Source: Solibacillus cecembensis (GTDB lineage: Bacteria; Bacillota; Bacilli; Bacillales_A; Planococcaceae). From it: a DNA stretch of 64,000 nt. Below the pieces are notes generated by a model. The model saw only the letters and a program-made list of their open reading frames with translations, was not told the DNA's origin and did not search any database. Where the stretch lies: NCBI RefSeq assembly GCF_001439635.1, contig NZ_LMBZ01000001.1:264339-328338 (forward strand), given 5' to 3'. The position numbers were made by a program, and so were the translations under genes. Each line of letters opens with the position of its first letter. Within the stretch, counting starts at the first letter, position 1. Shown here in pieces: positions 36,279 to 45,230 of the stretch.

Positions 36279-38444
36279 TTACTTTTTATAGGTCGAATTT
36301 CTTTTAAAATTCGTCGTTTGTGTATTATTTTCAAATTCAAAAGTAATTTTTTCACCATCAAATAGTAACGCAGCACTAAACCTTTTCCCAGCTTTAGATT
36401 TCAAACCTCTAATTACAGCCGTTTTGCCTTTCGTACATAAATCTTTAATGTTTTTTTCGGACAATTTCTTTCCTAACATTTGCCCTGGAAAGGATTGTTT
36501 ACATCCATTTTCATGCTCCGAGCAGCGATAGTAAGTTTTTCTTTGAATGATATTGCCTTTTTTACAAGTAGGGCAGGGCGCAATGACAGTTATTACCTGA
36601 TTAGCTGTGATGCTTTGATCTAATCCTTGGACTTGTAATTGCTGCGGAACTTCTTGTATTAATTTATCGATAAATTTTGCAACGGTTTCGATAAAATGCT
36701 TCGGTGAGCCTTCTCCATTCCCGATTTTCTTTAAATAGGCTTCCCATTTGGCTGTCATAGAGGGACTAGAAAGGAGGTTTCCTTCTATTGATTGGCAAAG
36801 AATCTCTCCTTTTGGCGTAACGCTGACAATATTTTGATTTACTGCAATATAGCCATGCCTTTTAACCGTTTCAATAATGCCACTTCGGGTTGCTTCCGTA
36901 CCAAGACCTTCAACTTCTTTTAAAATCTCCATCTCTACTTCATTTTCAATCGCTTTTCCACATGTTTTCATCATGCCAATTAATTGACCTTCTGTGTACG
37001 GTTTAGGGGGAGTAGTCATCCCTTCTATCATTTTGATGACGCCTAGCACTTTTTCATTGTTTGTGAGCTTAGGGAGAGTCGGAGTGACCTCTTTTTTTGA
37101 TTCCGTGAAAAGTTCTTTCCACCCTTTACTAATTTCCGTGTTTCCAGTTGTTTCAAATAAAAGGCTATTCACGTCAGTAATAATTTTTGTTTCTTCATAA
37201 ATATAATCCGAATGAAACATGGCGAGCGTTGTTTTTAATATTTCAAAATATAAGTTACGCTCTTCAATAGATAATCCTTGTAATTTTCTTTCAGTAGGAA
37301 TGCTTTTTGTTGGAACGATGGCGTAGTGTTCCTGAACTTTAGAATTATCTACATAACGCTTATTTGGCCGGTTGGAAGCGATAGGGAACGAGACATTGGC
37401 GATTCGTTGGTAAGCTTCCACATTGTTTGCAAGATAAGTAAATTCATTATTCGTAATAAATTGTGTGTCAGTCCGCGGGTAGGTTACTAGCTTCTTCTCA
37501 TACAAGCTTTGCGCAGCTTTTAACACGTTAGCAGGGCTATATTTCCATTTTTTATTGGCAATGGCTTGTAGCGTCGATAAAGCATGCAATTTAGGTGACT
37601 TGGCACGCTTTTCTTTTTTTGTGATGGATTTTACAAAACCTTCATTTTGCTCTGAGATGTTATGCTGTTGCAACAGTTGCAGAATGTCCTCTTTTTTCTC
37701 ACTTTTAATCTTTACTTTCCCTTTATATGTACCATTTTTCGCCTTGAAATTTCCCTCAATTTCATAGAAAGGGGTCGGAACAAAGACTTCGATTTCCTTT
37801 TGACGTTGATAAATGAGATAGACCGTTGGGGACTGCACTCGTCCAATCGAAAGACTTTCATTGAAGCCTTTTTGCTGCAAGAGTAGCGTATAAAGCCGGC
37901 TGCCATTCATCCCAACGAGCCAATCGCTAATTTGGCGCGTTTTTGCTTCATGATAAAGTAATAAATCCTTTTTGTTATCCTGAAGGTTATTAAATCCTTT
38001 TCGTACTTCATCGACTTCCAATGAATTGATCCATAGTCGCTTAATCGTTTTATTTTTCACGCCTGTCATCGTGTGAATGGAATAAAAAATATTAGAACCT
38101 TCCCGATCGCAATCACAGCCATTAATAATCGTTGAAACAGTTGGATCCGTGAACAACTTTTTAATAAAATTGAACTGTACTTTTTTATCAGAAGAAACTT
38201 TATGTTCATATTTACTTGGCAAAATCGGTAAAGACGCTAAATTCCATGATGTCCATTCTTTTTGATATTCTTTTGGTTCCTTCAACTCAACTAAATGCCC
38301 AATTCCCCACGTAATGATTGCGCCAGAAGGAAAGGTACTGCACGGATTTAATTCAATATGTGTTTTGTGACGTGCTTTTACTGAAAAAGCATCGGCATAG
38401 GCTTTTGCTTGTGATGGTTTTTCGGCTAGGATAACGGTTTTCAT
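36279..38444 (-). CDS. topB: DNA topoisomerase III (type IA)
   Basis: The 721-residue enzyme relaxes and decatenates DNA by cutting one strand. The TOPRIM domain begins VILAEKPSQAKAYADAF and has DCDREGSNI. The catalytic tyrosine lies in LVTYPRTDTQF (about residue 325), and a C-terminal zinc ribbon shows CPTC and CSEHENGC. The length matches Bacillus TopB. I chose ATG 38444, seven bases after GAGGTG; the frame extends upstream by 11 codons without a site. It is a chromosomal-type copy; related relic at 42082-42176. Confidence 0.93.
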   Translation of the reverse strand: MKTVILAEKPSQAKAYADAFSVKARHKTHIELNPCSTFPSGAIITWGIGHLVELKEPKEYQKEWTSWNLASLPILPSKYEHKVSSDKKVQFNFIKKLFTDPTVSTIINGCDCDREGSNIFYSIHTMTGVKNKTIKRLWINSLEVDEVRKGFNNLQDNKKDLLLYHEAKTRQISDWLVGMNGSRLYTLLLQQKGFNESLSIGRVQSPTVYLIYQRQKEIEVFVPTPFYEIEGNFKAKNGTYKGKVKIKSEKKEDILQLLQQHNISEQNEGFVKSITKKEKRAKSPKLHALSTLQAIANKKWKYSPANVLKAAQSLYEKKLVTYPRTDTQFITNNEFTYLANNVEAYQRIANVSFPIASNRPNKRYVDNSKVQEHYAIVPTKSIPTERKLQGLSIEERNLYFEILKTTLAMFHSDYIYEETKIITDVNSLLFETTGNTEISKGWKELFTESKKEVTPTLPKLTNNEKVLGVIKMIEGMTTPPKPYTEGQLIGMMKTCGKAIENEVEMEILKEVEGLGTEATRSGIIETVKRHGYIAVNQNIVSVTPKGEILCQSIEGNLLSSPSMTAKWEAYLKKIGNGEGSPKHFIETVAKFIDKLIQEVPQQLQVQGLDQSITANQVITVIAPCPTCKKGNIIQRKTYYRCSEHENGCKQSFPGQMLGKKLSEKNIKDLCTKGKTAVIRGLKSKAGKRFSAALLFDGEKITFEFENNTQTTNFKRNSTYKK

Positions 38445-38493
38445 GATAACACCTCTTTTCTTTTTGCGGAGAAACATTAGTTCTTATAGTTGA

Positions 38494-38522
38494 ATTATCG
38501 CATATAAGGAGGTGGTTTCCAA
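38494..38522 (-). promoter_or_regulatory. Promoter of topB
   Basis: On the minus strand TTGGAA (complement of 38517-38522) and GATAAT (complement of 38494-38499) are 17 bases apart and about 50 bases before the topB start. The same arrangement is repeated at 42147-42176. Confidence 0.65.
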
Positions 38523-38648
38523 ATGCATGATTAAGATCAATTAGGAACCTATATTGCTATAAAGAATTGTGTTGAAACAGGTAACCGTGCCTGATATAAA
38601 ATGATCCGGTTGTTTTTGTCGATATCATTCAATGTGCATGAGTATGCC

Positions 38649-39431
38649 TCACTGTATGAGCAGTTGTATCTGATAATTCCATTGCAAAACCCCAGTTATC
38701 ACAATGCAGTGAAGAATGACATCTGGATACATACCAAATTCTGATTTGGCCTTTTGCAGTAATTTCTGCAATACGATATCCTTATTCTCTTCAGTGCAAT
38801 TGGCACATAAATACTTGCCCTCTGGTAGTACTGTTAACCCCTCTATAGAAGGATATTTCAAGCAAACGGCAAACAACCGCGTTTTTTCTGATGTTGTAAA
38901 TATTCCTGCCATATCTTCGAACAAAAATTGTGGTTGCAGCGCTTCTTCGATTTGCTTATAAAAGTGATCGTGATAATTCCATAAGTTTTTTGTCGTAGGG
39001 TATTCCAATTTATCAGAAATCATGATGACCCTTTCTGAGAGATGTTTTACAAAGAATTCCTCATTTTGGCTATCTACGTTGTTTAATTTCTTTTCATAAT
39101 CTGTATAGGCACGTTTAATTCTTGTTTTTGCATATTGCAGGTGAGCGATTTTCTCGTCTGCCTTTTTTTCTGCTTGTTTTAAAAGTGCAATGATTTTTGG
39201 GAGTTCATTCTGCTGCAAAACGTCTTTTATCTCCATCAAAGTTAAATCCATTGTTTTGAGCAGTTCAATTGTTTGCAGTTGTACGAGCTCCTGCTCAGAA
39301 TAGTACCGATATCCAGTCTGTTCATCTTTATGACATGGCTTTACTAAATCGATTCGATCATAATGCCTCAAAGTTTCACTAGTCATGCTTACTTTTTCTG
39401 CTGCTTGTTTAATTGTATATAAAATATCCAC
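38649..39431 (-). CDS. MerR-family regulator with effector-binding domain
   Basis: The 260-residue protein has a MerR winged helix (YTIKQAAEKVSMTSETLRHYDRIDLVKP), a dimerisation coiled coil to about residue 125, and a C-terminal domain resembling GyrI/BmrR effector domains (PEGKYLCANCTEENKDIVLQKL). The start is GTG 39431 after GAGGGG. It diverges from the ABC operon 108 bases away and probably controls it, as multidrug-sensing MerR proteins often do. Confidence 0.85.
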   Translation of the reverse strand: MDILYTIKQAAEKVSMTSETLRHYDRIDLVKPCHKDEQTGYRYYSEQELVQLQTIELLKTMDLTLMEIKDVLQQNELPKIIALLKQAEKKADEKIAHLQYAKTRIKRAYTDYEKKLNNVDSQNEEFFVKHLSERVIMISDKLEYPTTKNLWNYHDHFYKQIEEALQPQFLFEDMAGIFTTSEKTRLFAVCLKYPSIEGLTVLPEGKYLCANCTEENKDIVLQKLLQKAKSEFGMYPDVILHCIVITGVLQWNYQIQLLIQ

Positions 39432-39539
39432 AAATCCCCTCTTGACCTATGTGTAACACAAAGGTTTACAGTGAAATTATATCATGTACTGAAAAAATCG
39501 CAAAGGCATGAAAAAGTAAAGTAAGTGAGGTAGCAAGCT

Positions 39540-40391
39540 ATGATTGAATTAAATCAAGTATCAAAAAAATATCAGAGTGCAACTGTCCTGAAAAATTTCA
39601 CATTAACTATAGAGGATGATGGTATCTATTGTCTTTTAGGACGAAACGGAGCGGGAAAAACAACGCTATTAAAATCTATTGCAGGTTATCAGAATATTTC
39701 AAGTGGAACCATACGTGTTAACGGGCACTCTATTAGCACTGCAACGATGGATACTGGTGTTAGTCATATTGAAAATTTTGCTAAACATTTTAATCTTCCA
39801 GTAAAAAAACTAATTAGGGTTGCTGGAGATTTAAATCCCCGCTTTGATTATGAATTTGCAATGGAAATGATGGAGCGGTTTGAGCTAGATGCCGGTAAAA
39901 AATTTAATAGGCTGTCATTAGGTATGAAAACAATGGTTTCCACCATCATCTGCCTTGCGAGTAACAAATCAGTTGTTCTTTTAGACGAGCCGGTGCTGGG
40001 GTTTGATGCAATTATGCGTACGGAGTTTTACGATTTGCTAGTAGAGAGTTATTCAAGGAATCCACGTATTATTATTGTTTCCACCCATATCGTTGATGAA
40101 ATTGCAAAGGTCATGCAAAAGCTGATTATCATTGACAAGGGTACCCTGCGTTTTTATGATACCTTACAGGAAATTGAGACAAAGGCATATAGCGTAAGTG
40201 GATTAAAACAGGAAGTAGAAAAGGCCACGAAAGATCTGCATACATTTGGAGAGATACAAGCTGGAGGTTTATTAACACGCTTTATTTTTGATTTACCCAT
40301 CAGTCAAAGAGATCATCTCGAAATTGAAAAATTGTCCCTTCAAGATTTCTTCATTCGTATGGTTGAGAAGAAGGGCGGGAATTTGTCATGA
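39540..40391 (+). CDS. ABC transporter ATPase
   Basis: The 283-residue protein has Walker A GRNGAGKTTLLK, Walker B VVLLDEPVLGFD and H-loop VSTHIVDE. The signature is unusual, LSLGMKTMVST rather than LSGGQ. A helical/strand C-terminal extension follows from about residue 205. It belongs to the YtrB/ABC-2 group. It overlaps the permease gene by four bases and is divergent from the MerR regulator. Confidence 0.88.
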   Translation: MIELNQVSKKYQSATVLKNFTLTIEDDGIYCLLGRNGAGKTTLLKSIAGYQNISSGTIRVNGHSISTATMDTGVSHIENFAKHFNLPVKKLIRVAGDLNPRFDYEFAMEMMERFELDAGKKFNRLSLGMKTMVSTIICLASNKSVVLLDEPVLGFDAIMRTEFYDLLVESYSRNPRIIIVSTHIVDEIAKVMQKLIIIDKGTLRFYDTLQEIETKAYSVSGLKQEVEKATKDLHTFGEIQAGGLLTRFIFDLPISQRDHLEIEKLSLQDFFIRMVEKKGGNLS

Positions 40392-41041
40392 AACCAGTTC
40401 TAACTGTTATCAAACGAAACTTTGCAAGTAATTTAATTGCACTTGTTATTACGATTTTAGTCGTTCTTTTGTCTACCACATCTTCGGATTCAAGCATATC
40501 CATAAGCCGAGGAAACTACACGTATCTTTATATGCTTATGATTCCATTTTTCATTGTGTATGTTAACTTTAATAAGCTAATTCATTTAAACGCAACGAAA
40601 AAAGATTACTTTTGGGGTAGTATCCTTACCTATATCATCGCTGCAGCGTCAACATCAATGGTTAATACTTTTATCCATCTAATAATAGACCCCATGAATC
40701 AAACACAAATCGTGATTAATTTGTTGGAGCTATGTGGTTGGTCGGAAAATGGTGTATTCGTTGCATTTTTCCAGCAGTTTGCTTTTTTATTGATGCTGGC
40801 GGTGTTCTTACATGTGCTGCTTTCCATGCAATCGTATTGGTATGGTTGGCTGACAGACGCTGTTCTAGTGGCGATCATCTGTGTGTTTGTTCCGATCCAG
40901 CCTTTACGACAAATTTTGGTAGGATTTTTCAAGCTCATTATGTTTAATGGAAATGCTTTGTTGCACATCAGTGTTTGTCTTTCTATCAGTATGGTATTGG
41001 TACTTGTAGGGAAAGCTGTATTAAAAAGAAGATCGATTTAA
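40388..41041 (+). CDS. ABC-2-like membrane permease
   Basis: The 217-residue protein has six predicted membrane segments, starting LIALVITILVVLLSTTSS and ending LSISMVLVLVGKAVL. The coupling to the ATPase gene by an ATGA overlap makes it the cognate permease. I see no family-specific motif and cannot name a substrate. Confidence 0.75.
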   Translation: MKPVLTVIKRNFASNLIALVITILVVLLSTTSSDSSISISRGNYTYLYMLMIPFFIVYVNFNKLIHLNATKKDYFWGSILTYIIAAASTSMVNTFIHLIIDPMNQTQIVINLLELCGWSENGVFVAFFQQFAFLLMLAVFLHVLLSMQSYWYGWLTDAVLVAIICVFVPIQPLRQILVGFFKLIMFNGNALLHISVCLSISMVLVLVGKAVLKRRSI

Positions 41042-41057
41042 AAAGGAGAGTTTGAAA

Positions 41058-41726
41058 TTGAGAAATGTTACAAAAAAACTTGCTATGAGTGTACTACTTA
41101 CATTGTTAGTAATACTCGCTGGTTGTTCCTCTAAACCTATCACATATGAGGAAAAAAGTTATGTCACTTCAGCTACAGAAGTGGATACGATGACAAGTGA
41201 TGTTCAAGATAGAAAAATAGAAATTTTCCAGTCTAAAGATGAAAAAATTCATATTACTTATCATGAAAGTGAACAAGAATTCTATGAAATAGATTTATCT
41301 GACGGAAAAGAATTATCCATGGTGTCTGCAAGTCAGAAAGATTTGGACGATTATATTGGTGGGAAAGCTGCTCAAGAAAACAGGACTATTCAGATATGGC
41401 TACCTGATGCGTCTATAAAAAATCTGACTATAAAGACATCAAATGAAGCGATTGAATTGCCTCCACTTTCCCTAGCTGGCGCGGTGACTATTGAGATAAA
41501 CAACGGTAATATCCAACTGGACAAGTTGAACGTAGGTACTACAGTAACTTTAGAAACAAAAAATGGTAATATTAGTGGTTCAATTGTAGGTTCTTATGAC
41601 GATTTCGCTATATTAAGCAAAGTAAAAAAAGGAGAGAGTAATTTGCCTGAAAATAAAAGTAAAGGTGATAAGACATTAAACGTCAGCACTAATAATGGTA
41701 ATATAAACCTCGAATTTATTGATTAA
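41058..41726 (+). CDS. DUF4097-like lipoprotein
   Basis: A lipoprotein signal (LLTLLVILAGCSS; Cys at about residue 24) precedes a repetitive beta-helix-like domain with ladder pattern NLTIKTSNEAIEL, VTIEINNGNIQLDKL, VTLETKNGNISGS and LNVSTNNGNINLEF, typical of DUF4097 putative adhesins. It is exported and membrane-anchored. TTG 41058 is nine bases after AAAGGAG (an in-frame TTG at 41052 is too near). It ends the MerR-linked operon. Confidence 0.8.
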   Translation: MRNVTKKLAMSVLLTLLVILAGCSSKPITYEEKSYVTSATEVDTMTSDVQDRKIEIFQSKDEKIHITYHESEQEFYEIDLSDGKELSMVSASQKDLDDYIGGKAAQENRTIQIWLPDASIKNLTIKTSNEAIELPPLSLAGAVTIEINNGNIQLDKLNVGTTVTLETKNGNISGSIVGSYDDFAILSKVKKGESNLPENKSKGDKTLNVSTNNGNINLEFID

Positions 41727-41851
41727 TCTTTTCCGCTTGAATGGTTCATCTCTATTTATGATCTAGGCTGGGTTGGTTGAATCGATGCTTAGTATGAAAT
41801 ATTTATCCAATGAAGAAGTTTTTCAATGTTTAATAACATTAGTGAGATTAG

Positions 41852-41894
41852 AAGAAGGATAGCGCCTTGACTTAGGGCGTTTCCTTCTTTTTTT
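41852..41894 (+). terminator. Terminator of the MerR-linked ABC operon
   Basis: AAGAAGGA/TCCTTCTT (41852-41859, 41882-41889) with an inner GCC/GGC pair is followed by a T7 run. Confidence 0.8.
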
Positions 41895-42081
41895 GTATCA
41901 GCGTTAAATATTAATAAAGCCAATAATAAATTCACCCAAAATGATTGATCTTCTAATCCTCTTCTTGTTAGACTATTTCTACAAAAAAGTCTAACGTAAA
42001 TATGGTCTATAGCCCTTATCAAGTAAGGAATTAAACAACCTTTGTTCAAGTATAAACGTTGTTTGCCCCTTGTCATCCACA

Positions 42082-42176
42082 TAGTAGGATTACTGTTTTC
42101 ATAACAACACCTCTTTTGTTTCGAGAATAGAAACTCTTGTTCTGTAATTATCGCATAGATTCGGACGGTTTTCTAA
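42082..42176 (-). pseudogene. Relic of a second topB 5' end (promoter, RBS and first codons)
   Basis: Minus strand: TTAGAA, then GATAAT after 18 bases, then AAAAGAGGTGTTGTT and ATG AAA ACA GTA ATC CTA before a stop three codons on. topB has TTGGAA, GATAAT, AAAAGAGGTGTTATC and ATG AAA ACC GTT ATC CTA. The shared promoter, leader and first six codons (MKTVIL) point to a duplicated copy whose body is gone. The DNA between here and 41895 holds no gene I can support. Confidence 0.55.
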
Positions 42177-42230
42177 TGGGGTTAGCTTAGAAAGGAGTAT
42201 AGTAGGGGATAAGTATGTACTTTTTTGAAG

Positions 42231-42314
42231 TTACGCATTAATCGCGAAAGTCTCTAAAATGACATCGACAAGTTCTAAAAATACCAAAATAATTATTGCG
42301 CTGTTTCTTTTCAT
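42231..42314 (-). CDS. Possible 27-residue hydrophobic peptide
   Basis: An ATG at 42314, preceded by GAGAGGAAG, starts a 27-codon frame (MKRNSAIIILVFLELVDVIL and a short tail) that could be a single-span membrane peptide. There is no homologue I know. It is a candidate only. Confidence 0.3.
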   Translation of the reverse strand: MKRNSAIIILVFLELVDVILETFAINA

Positions 42315-42467
42315 TTTAACTTCCTCTCTGTAAGTAATAGTAGTGAGAAAGTAACAAAGAAAGCTTTAGCTTTGTTAAACAGCCGACATATGTTAATAAT
42401 ATTAATCTTTAAGTATGTGAGTTATACAATTACGATGTTAAAAAATACTTCCACTAGGACAACTAGA

Positions 42468-42509
42468 AAACAGGAAACACCCAGATTTATATCTGAAAAT
42501 TTCCTGTTT
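42468..42509 (-). terminator. Terminator of the hydrolase gene
   Basis: The outer arms AAACAGGAAA/TTTCCTGTTT (42468-42477, 42500-42509) and inner arms CAGAT/ATCTG lie just downstream of the minus-strand hydrolase gene. Confidence 0.65.
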
Positions 42510-42524
42510 GTGTAACTGACTATT

Positions 42525-43502
42525 TTAGTGCATATATTCATTCACAAATCCCCAAACCGTTTCCCAATATAACTCTGGATTTACTTGTGCGGCTTCCGCA
42601 TGTCCTGCTCCTGGAATGACTAACTTCTCTTTTTCAACAGTCGCCGCATTGTATGCTTTGTCTAACATGTCAAAAGGCACAAATGTATCTTGATCACCGT
42701 GAATAAATAGCATAGGTGTTTTACTATTTGCAATTTGATTTAAAGTTGGCGATTGAAATATGTCATAGCCAGCACGGAGTTTTGTAATTGTATTAGCCGC
42801 ATTTAAAATAGGGAAACTTGGTAAGCTAAAAATTTCATTTAGTTGATAAGCAAATATATCACTTGTAGATACAAATCCACAGTCCTCGACAATAACTTTC
42901 ACATTATCAGGTAAGTTTTCACCAGATGTATTCATAACGGTTGCTCCTCCCATAGATACACCTAGCAGAACAATTTCAGCATCTGGATTTATTTTGATAA
43001 CCTCATCTATCCATGAAACGATATCTAATCGATCGTCCCATCCCATACCTATGTAATCCCCCTCACTTTTACCATGACCACGGAGATCTGGAGCAAGAAC
43101 ATTATATCCATTTTCATGGAAGTTACGAATCCATCTAGTCGTAGTTTGGATGTCTCCTGTATAGCCATGAACAATAATCGCCCATTTTGAATCGGGTTCC
43201 TCATTTTGGAAAACTTCAGCGTGGAGCTTTAAGTTGCGTTTATCGCTGGAAGTAATTGATTTGTCCATAGATGGATATTGTTTAAGAAATTCCTCATCTG
43301 CTAATTTTTCTGCTTCCTCTCTCTTTTTATTTATAAGGCTGCTTGATTCCAAATTAGGATCGTCAATAAGAAAATCTTTTTTAGTATTTGCATTGATTGC
43401 AAAGTTATAAAAATAGTTACCCACGAAAAAATAGGTATAAGTGAGTAGAATCGTAATCGTTATGGCAATAATGGATGCTCTTTTCATTACCTTTTTATTC
43501 AT
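42525..43502 (-). CDS. Membrane-anchored alpha/beta hydrolase, YqkD-like
   Basis: One N-terminal membrane helix (ASIIAITITILLTYTYFFVGNYF) is followed by an extracytoplasmic or membrane-near alpha/beta-hydrolase: oxyanion strand AIIVHGYTGD, nucleophile LLGVSMGGATV, acid FIHGDQDTFVP and histidine PGAGHAEAAQ. The 325-residue length and layout match Bacillus YqkD-type hydrolases. Monocistronic; substrate unknown. Confidence 0.85.
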   Translation of the reverse strand: MNKKVMKRASIIAITITILLTYTYFFVGNYFYNFAINANTKKDFLIDDPNLESSSLINKKREEAEKLADEEFLKQYPSMDKSITSSDKRNLKLHAEVFQNEEPDSKWAIIVHGYTGDIQTTTRWIRNFHENGYNVLAPDLRGHGKSEGDYIGMGWDDRLDIVSWIDEVIKINPDAEIVLLGVSMGGATVMNTSGENLPDNVKVIVEDCGFVSTSDIFAYQLNEIFSLPSFPILNAANTITKLRAGYDIFQSPTLNQIANSKTPMLFIHGDQDTFVPFDMLDKAYNAATVEKEKLVIPGAGHAEAAQVNPELYWETVWGFVNEYMH

Positions 43503-43878
43503 TGTTTAACCTCCATAAATGATAGTTGACTAGAAATAGTGTTTCCATTATACGACAAATAATGCTATTAGGTTAAGGAGCATGTACATGTTTGTTCAGG
43601 TGAATGTCTCAGTTGCTTGGCTCATAACTCACAGGTGTCAGTCACTCGTTTAATCGGGGAGGTTTGAATGAATATGATTTATAGGCGTTTCAATCGAAAA
43701 AAGCTGTCTGATATCTTGAAAGTTTAGATTCACATGAATCATTTGAGCTAATTTATTTATAGTCTATTAAACTTCCAAAAATTGTGTCGAAATAAAATTT
43801 GTATAATTAACCATATATTGTTAAGTGGTGCGGATGTTATAGACGGTTATAAAAATACGATATGAAGGGATGAAATAA
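43503..43878. other. Gene-free interval before the secretion-like cluster
   Basis: I see no gene apart from a 19-codon frame (ATG 43668, after GGGAGG) that ends at once. A TATAAT at 43802-43807 may be the -10 of the kinase gene. Confidence 0.4.
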
Positions 43879-44799
43879 ATGATTCTTAGTAAGAACGAGA
43901 CGGGGTTACCGATAAACTTTGTACTAAAAAATACATATAAAATAACTGGAAATATATCATTTAGTAAAATATCAATCGTGTATAAGGCAGAAAATATTCA
44001 CACAGGGGAGAAATTTATAATAAAAGAATTTTATCCGTGTGAATTAGTTTTACGTGATTTAGATAATATCACAGTTATTAATCGTTTATCTTCTACAAAG
44101 AATAAGTTTGAAGAACTGAAAGAGAATTTTCTTCAAGAAGCACTTATCCTGCAACAAATAATTCATAGAAATATTGTTAAATATATAGATCATTTTAAAG
44201 AAAATGGTTCGATTTATATTATTACAGAATATTATGAAGGTGTTTTATTAGATCAATATATAAAAGATTGTAAATTGACTAAAAGGCACCAATTATATAA
44301 TAGTATATTTTTCCCTTTAATTAAGGCACTGAACTACTTGCATAAAAAAGGTATCATTCATCGTGATATAAAGCCTAGTAACATAATGGTGGATTCAAAA
44401 GGAAACCTTAAATTACTGGATTTTGGTTCTGCAATAATTTATAAACTAAACTCAAAACACAATATTTTTATAACACCTGGATATTCGCCGTTGGAGCAAT
44501 ACTCTAACTCATCAAAGCAAGGGGTTGTTACTGATATTTATAGTTTTGCTGCTACAATTTACTATTCTCTAACTAATGTTCCACCAGTAGATGCACCACA
44601 AAGATTAATAGAAGATACCTTGAAAAATATAAAGGAATATAACGGAAATATAAGTTTAATTATGTCAAATACAATTATGTGGAGTCTAGCGGTAAATTCA
44701 AAAAAAAGATGCTTTTCACTTAAATTCATAATGTTATCTATTTTGTTAGAAAATATGATCACGAAGATAAAATGTTGTTTTGCGGAGGATAATATATAG
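43879..44799 (+). CDS. Ser/Thr protein kinase of the injection-system cluster
   Basis: The 306-residue protein is a eukaryotic-type kinase domain without a membrane anchor: catalytic Lys in FIIKEF (residue 49), HRDIKPSN (161-168), DFG (181-183) and GYSPLEQY in place of APE (201-208). The glycine loop (GNISFSKIS) is poorly kept, yet Lys, HRD and DFG are intact, so activity is likely. With the FHA and PP2C genes it resembles the PpkA-PppA-Fha switch that controls Gram-negative T6SS. A separate promoter for the next gene follows. Confidence 0.88.
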   Translation: MILSKNETGLPINFVLKNTYKITGNISFSKISIVYKAENIHTGEKFIIKEFYPCELVLRDLDNITVINRLSSTKNKFEELKENFLQEALILQQIIHRNIVKYIDHFKENGSIYIITEYYEGVLLDQYIKDCKLTKRHQLYNSIFFPLIKALNYLHKKGIIHRDIKPSNIMVDSKGNLKLLDFGSAIIYKLNSKHNIFITPGYSPLEQYSNSSKQGVVTDIYSFAATIYYSLTNVPPVDAPQRLIEDTLKNIKEYNGNISLIMSNTIMWSLAVNSKKRCFSLKFIMLSILLENMITKIKCCFAEDNI

Positions 44800-44927
44800 A
44801 CTTTTTAAGTATGGTTAACTCAAAAATATAAATATTTTTACTTATATCATTTAAAAAAACAAAGTAGTTATATATTTAGTAGTAAAAAGTTAGGTATATT
44901 TACATATTATATATTTAAATGCAAATA
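44800..44927. other. AT-rich spacer after the kinase gene
   Basis: No gene is seen. Very A+T-rich DNA leads into the promoter at 44928-44955. Confidence 0.4.
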
Positions 44928-44955
44928 TTGACAAATATTTATATTATTATATAAT
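44928..44955 (+). promoter_or_regulatory. Promoter of the sheath operon
   Basis: A consensus -35 TTGACA (44928-44933) and -10 TATAAT (44950-44955) are 16 bases apart. Transcription would begin near 44962, giving an untranslated leader of about 270 bases before the sheath gene. No other feature is seen in the leader up to the hairpin at 45205. Confidence 0.8.
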
Positions 44956-45204
44956 TTGTGCATATGACACATAATGTAAAAAGTGTGAAACTAATGGAAA
45001 TTTCACTTCCGACATAGGTATTAATTGAATTTGTAGTTAGTAATAAAATATTTGTGGAATGTATGGACTTCATACTAAACCCATTCATACTATCTATTAA
45101 AATGATGATATTTATTGTTGAGGTTAGTTGCTTAATTAGGTTCCCGCTGATGATTATGTTTTATAAAATGTTTACTTGCTTGAAGTTTGTTATAAAGGAG
45201 GGAT

Positions 45205-45224
45205 GGCTGTAGTATTTTACAGCC
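45205..45224 (+). promoter_or_regulatory. Hairpin between Shine-Dalgarno and start codon
   Basis: The strong site AAAGGAGG (45194-45201) lies 29 bases before ATG 45231, too far for direct use. Between them GGCTGTA (45205-45211) pairs with TACAGCC (45218-45224). Folding would bring site and start into normal distance. An ATG at 45203 begins directly at the site in another frame and runs 23 codons. Confidence 0.55.
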
Positions 45225-45230
45225 GATTAA

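Noticed and set aside
41789..42082. 97-codon minus-strand frame with hydrophobic end
   Set aside because: It contains the + strand terminator hairpin and begins out of frame inside the topB relic.
43668..43727. 19-codon frame behind GGGAGG
   Set aside because: Good site but too short and without recognisable protein; kept only as part of the gap description.
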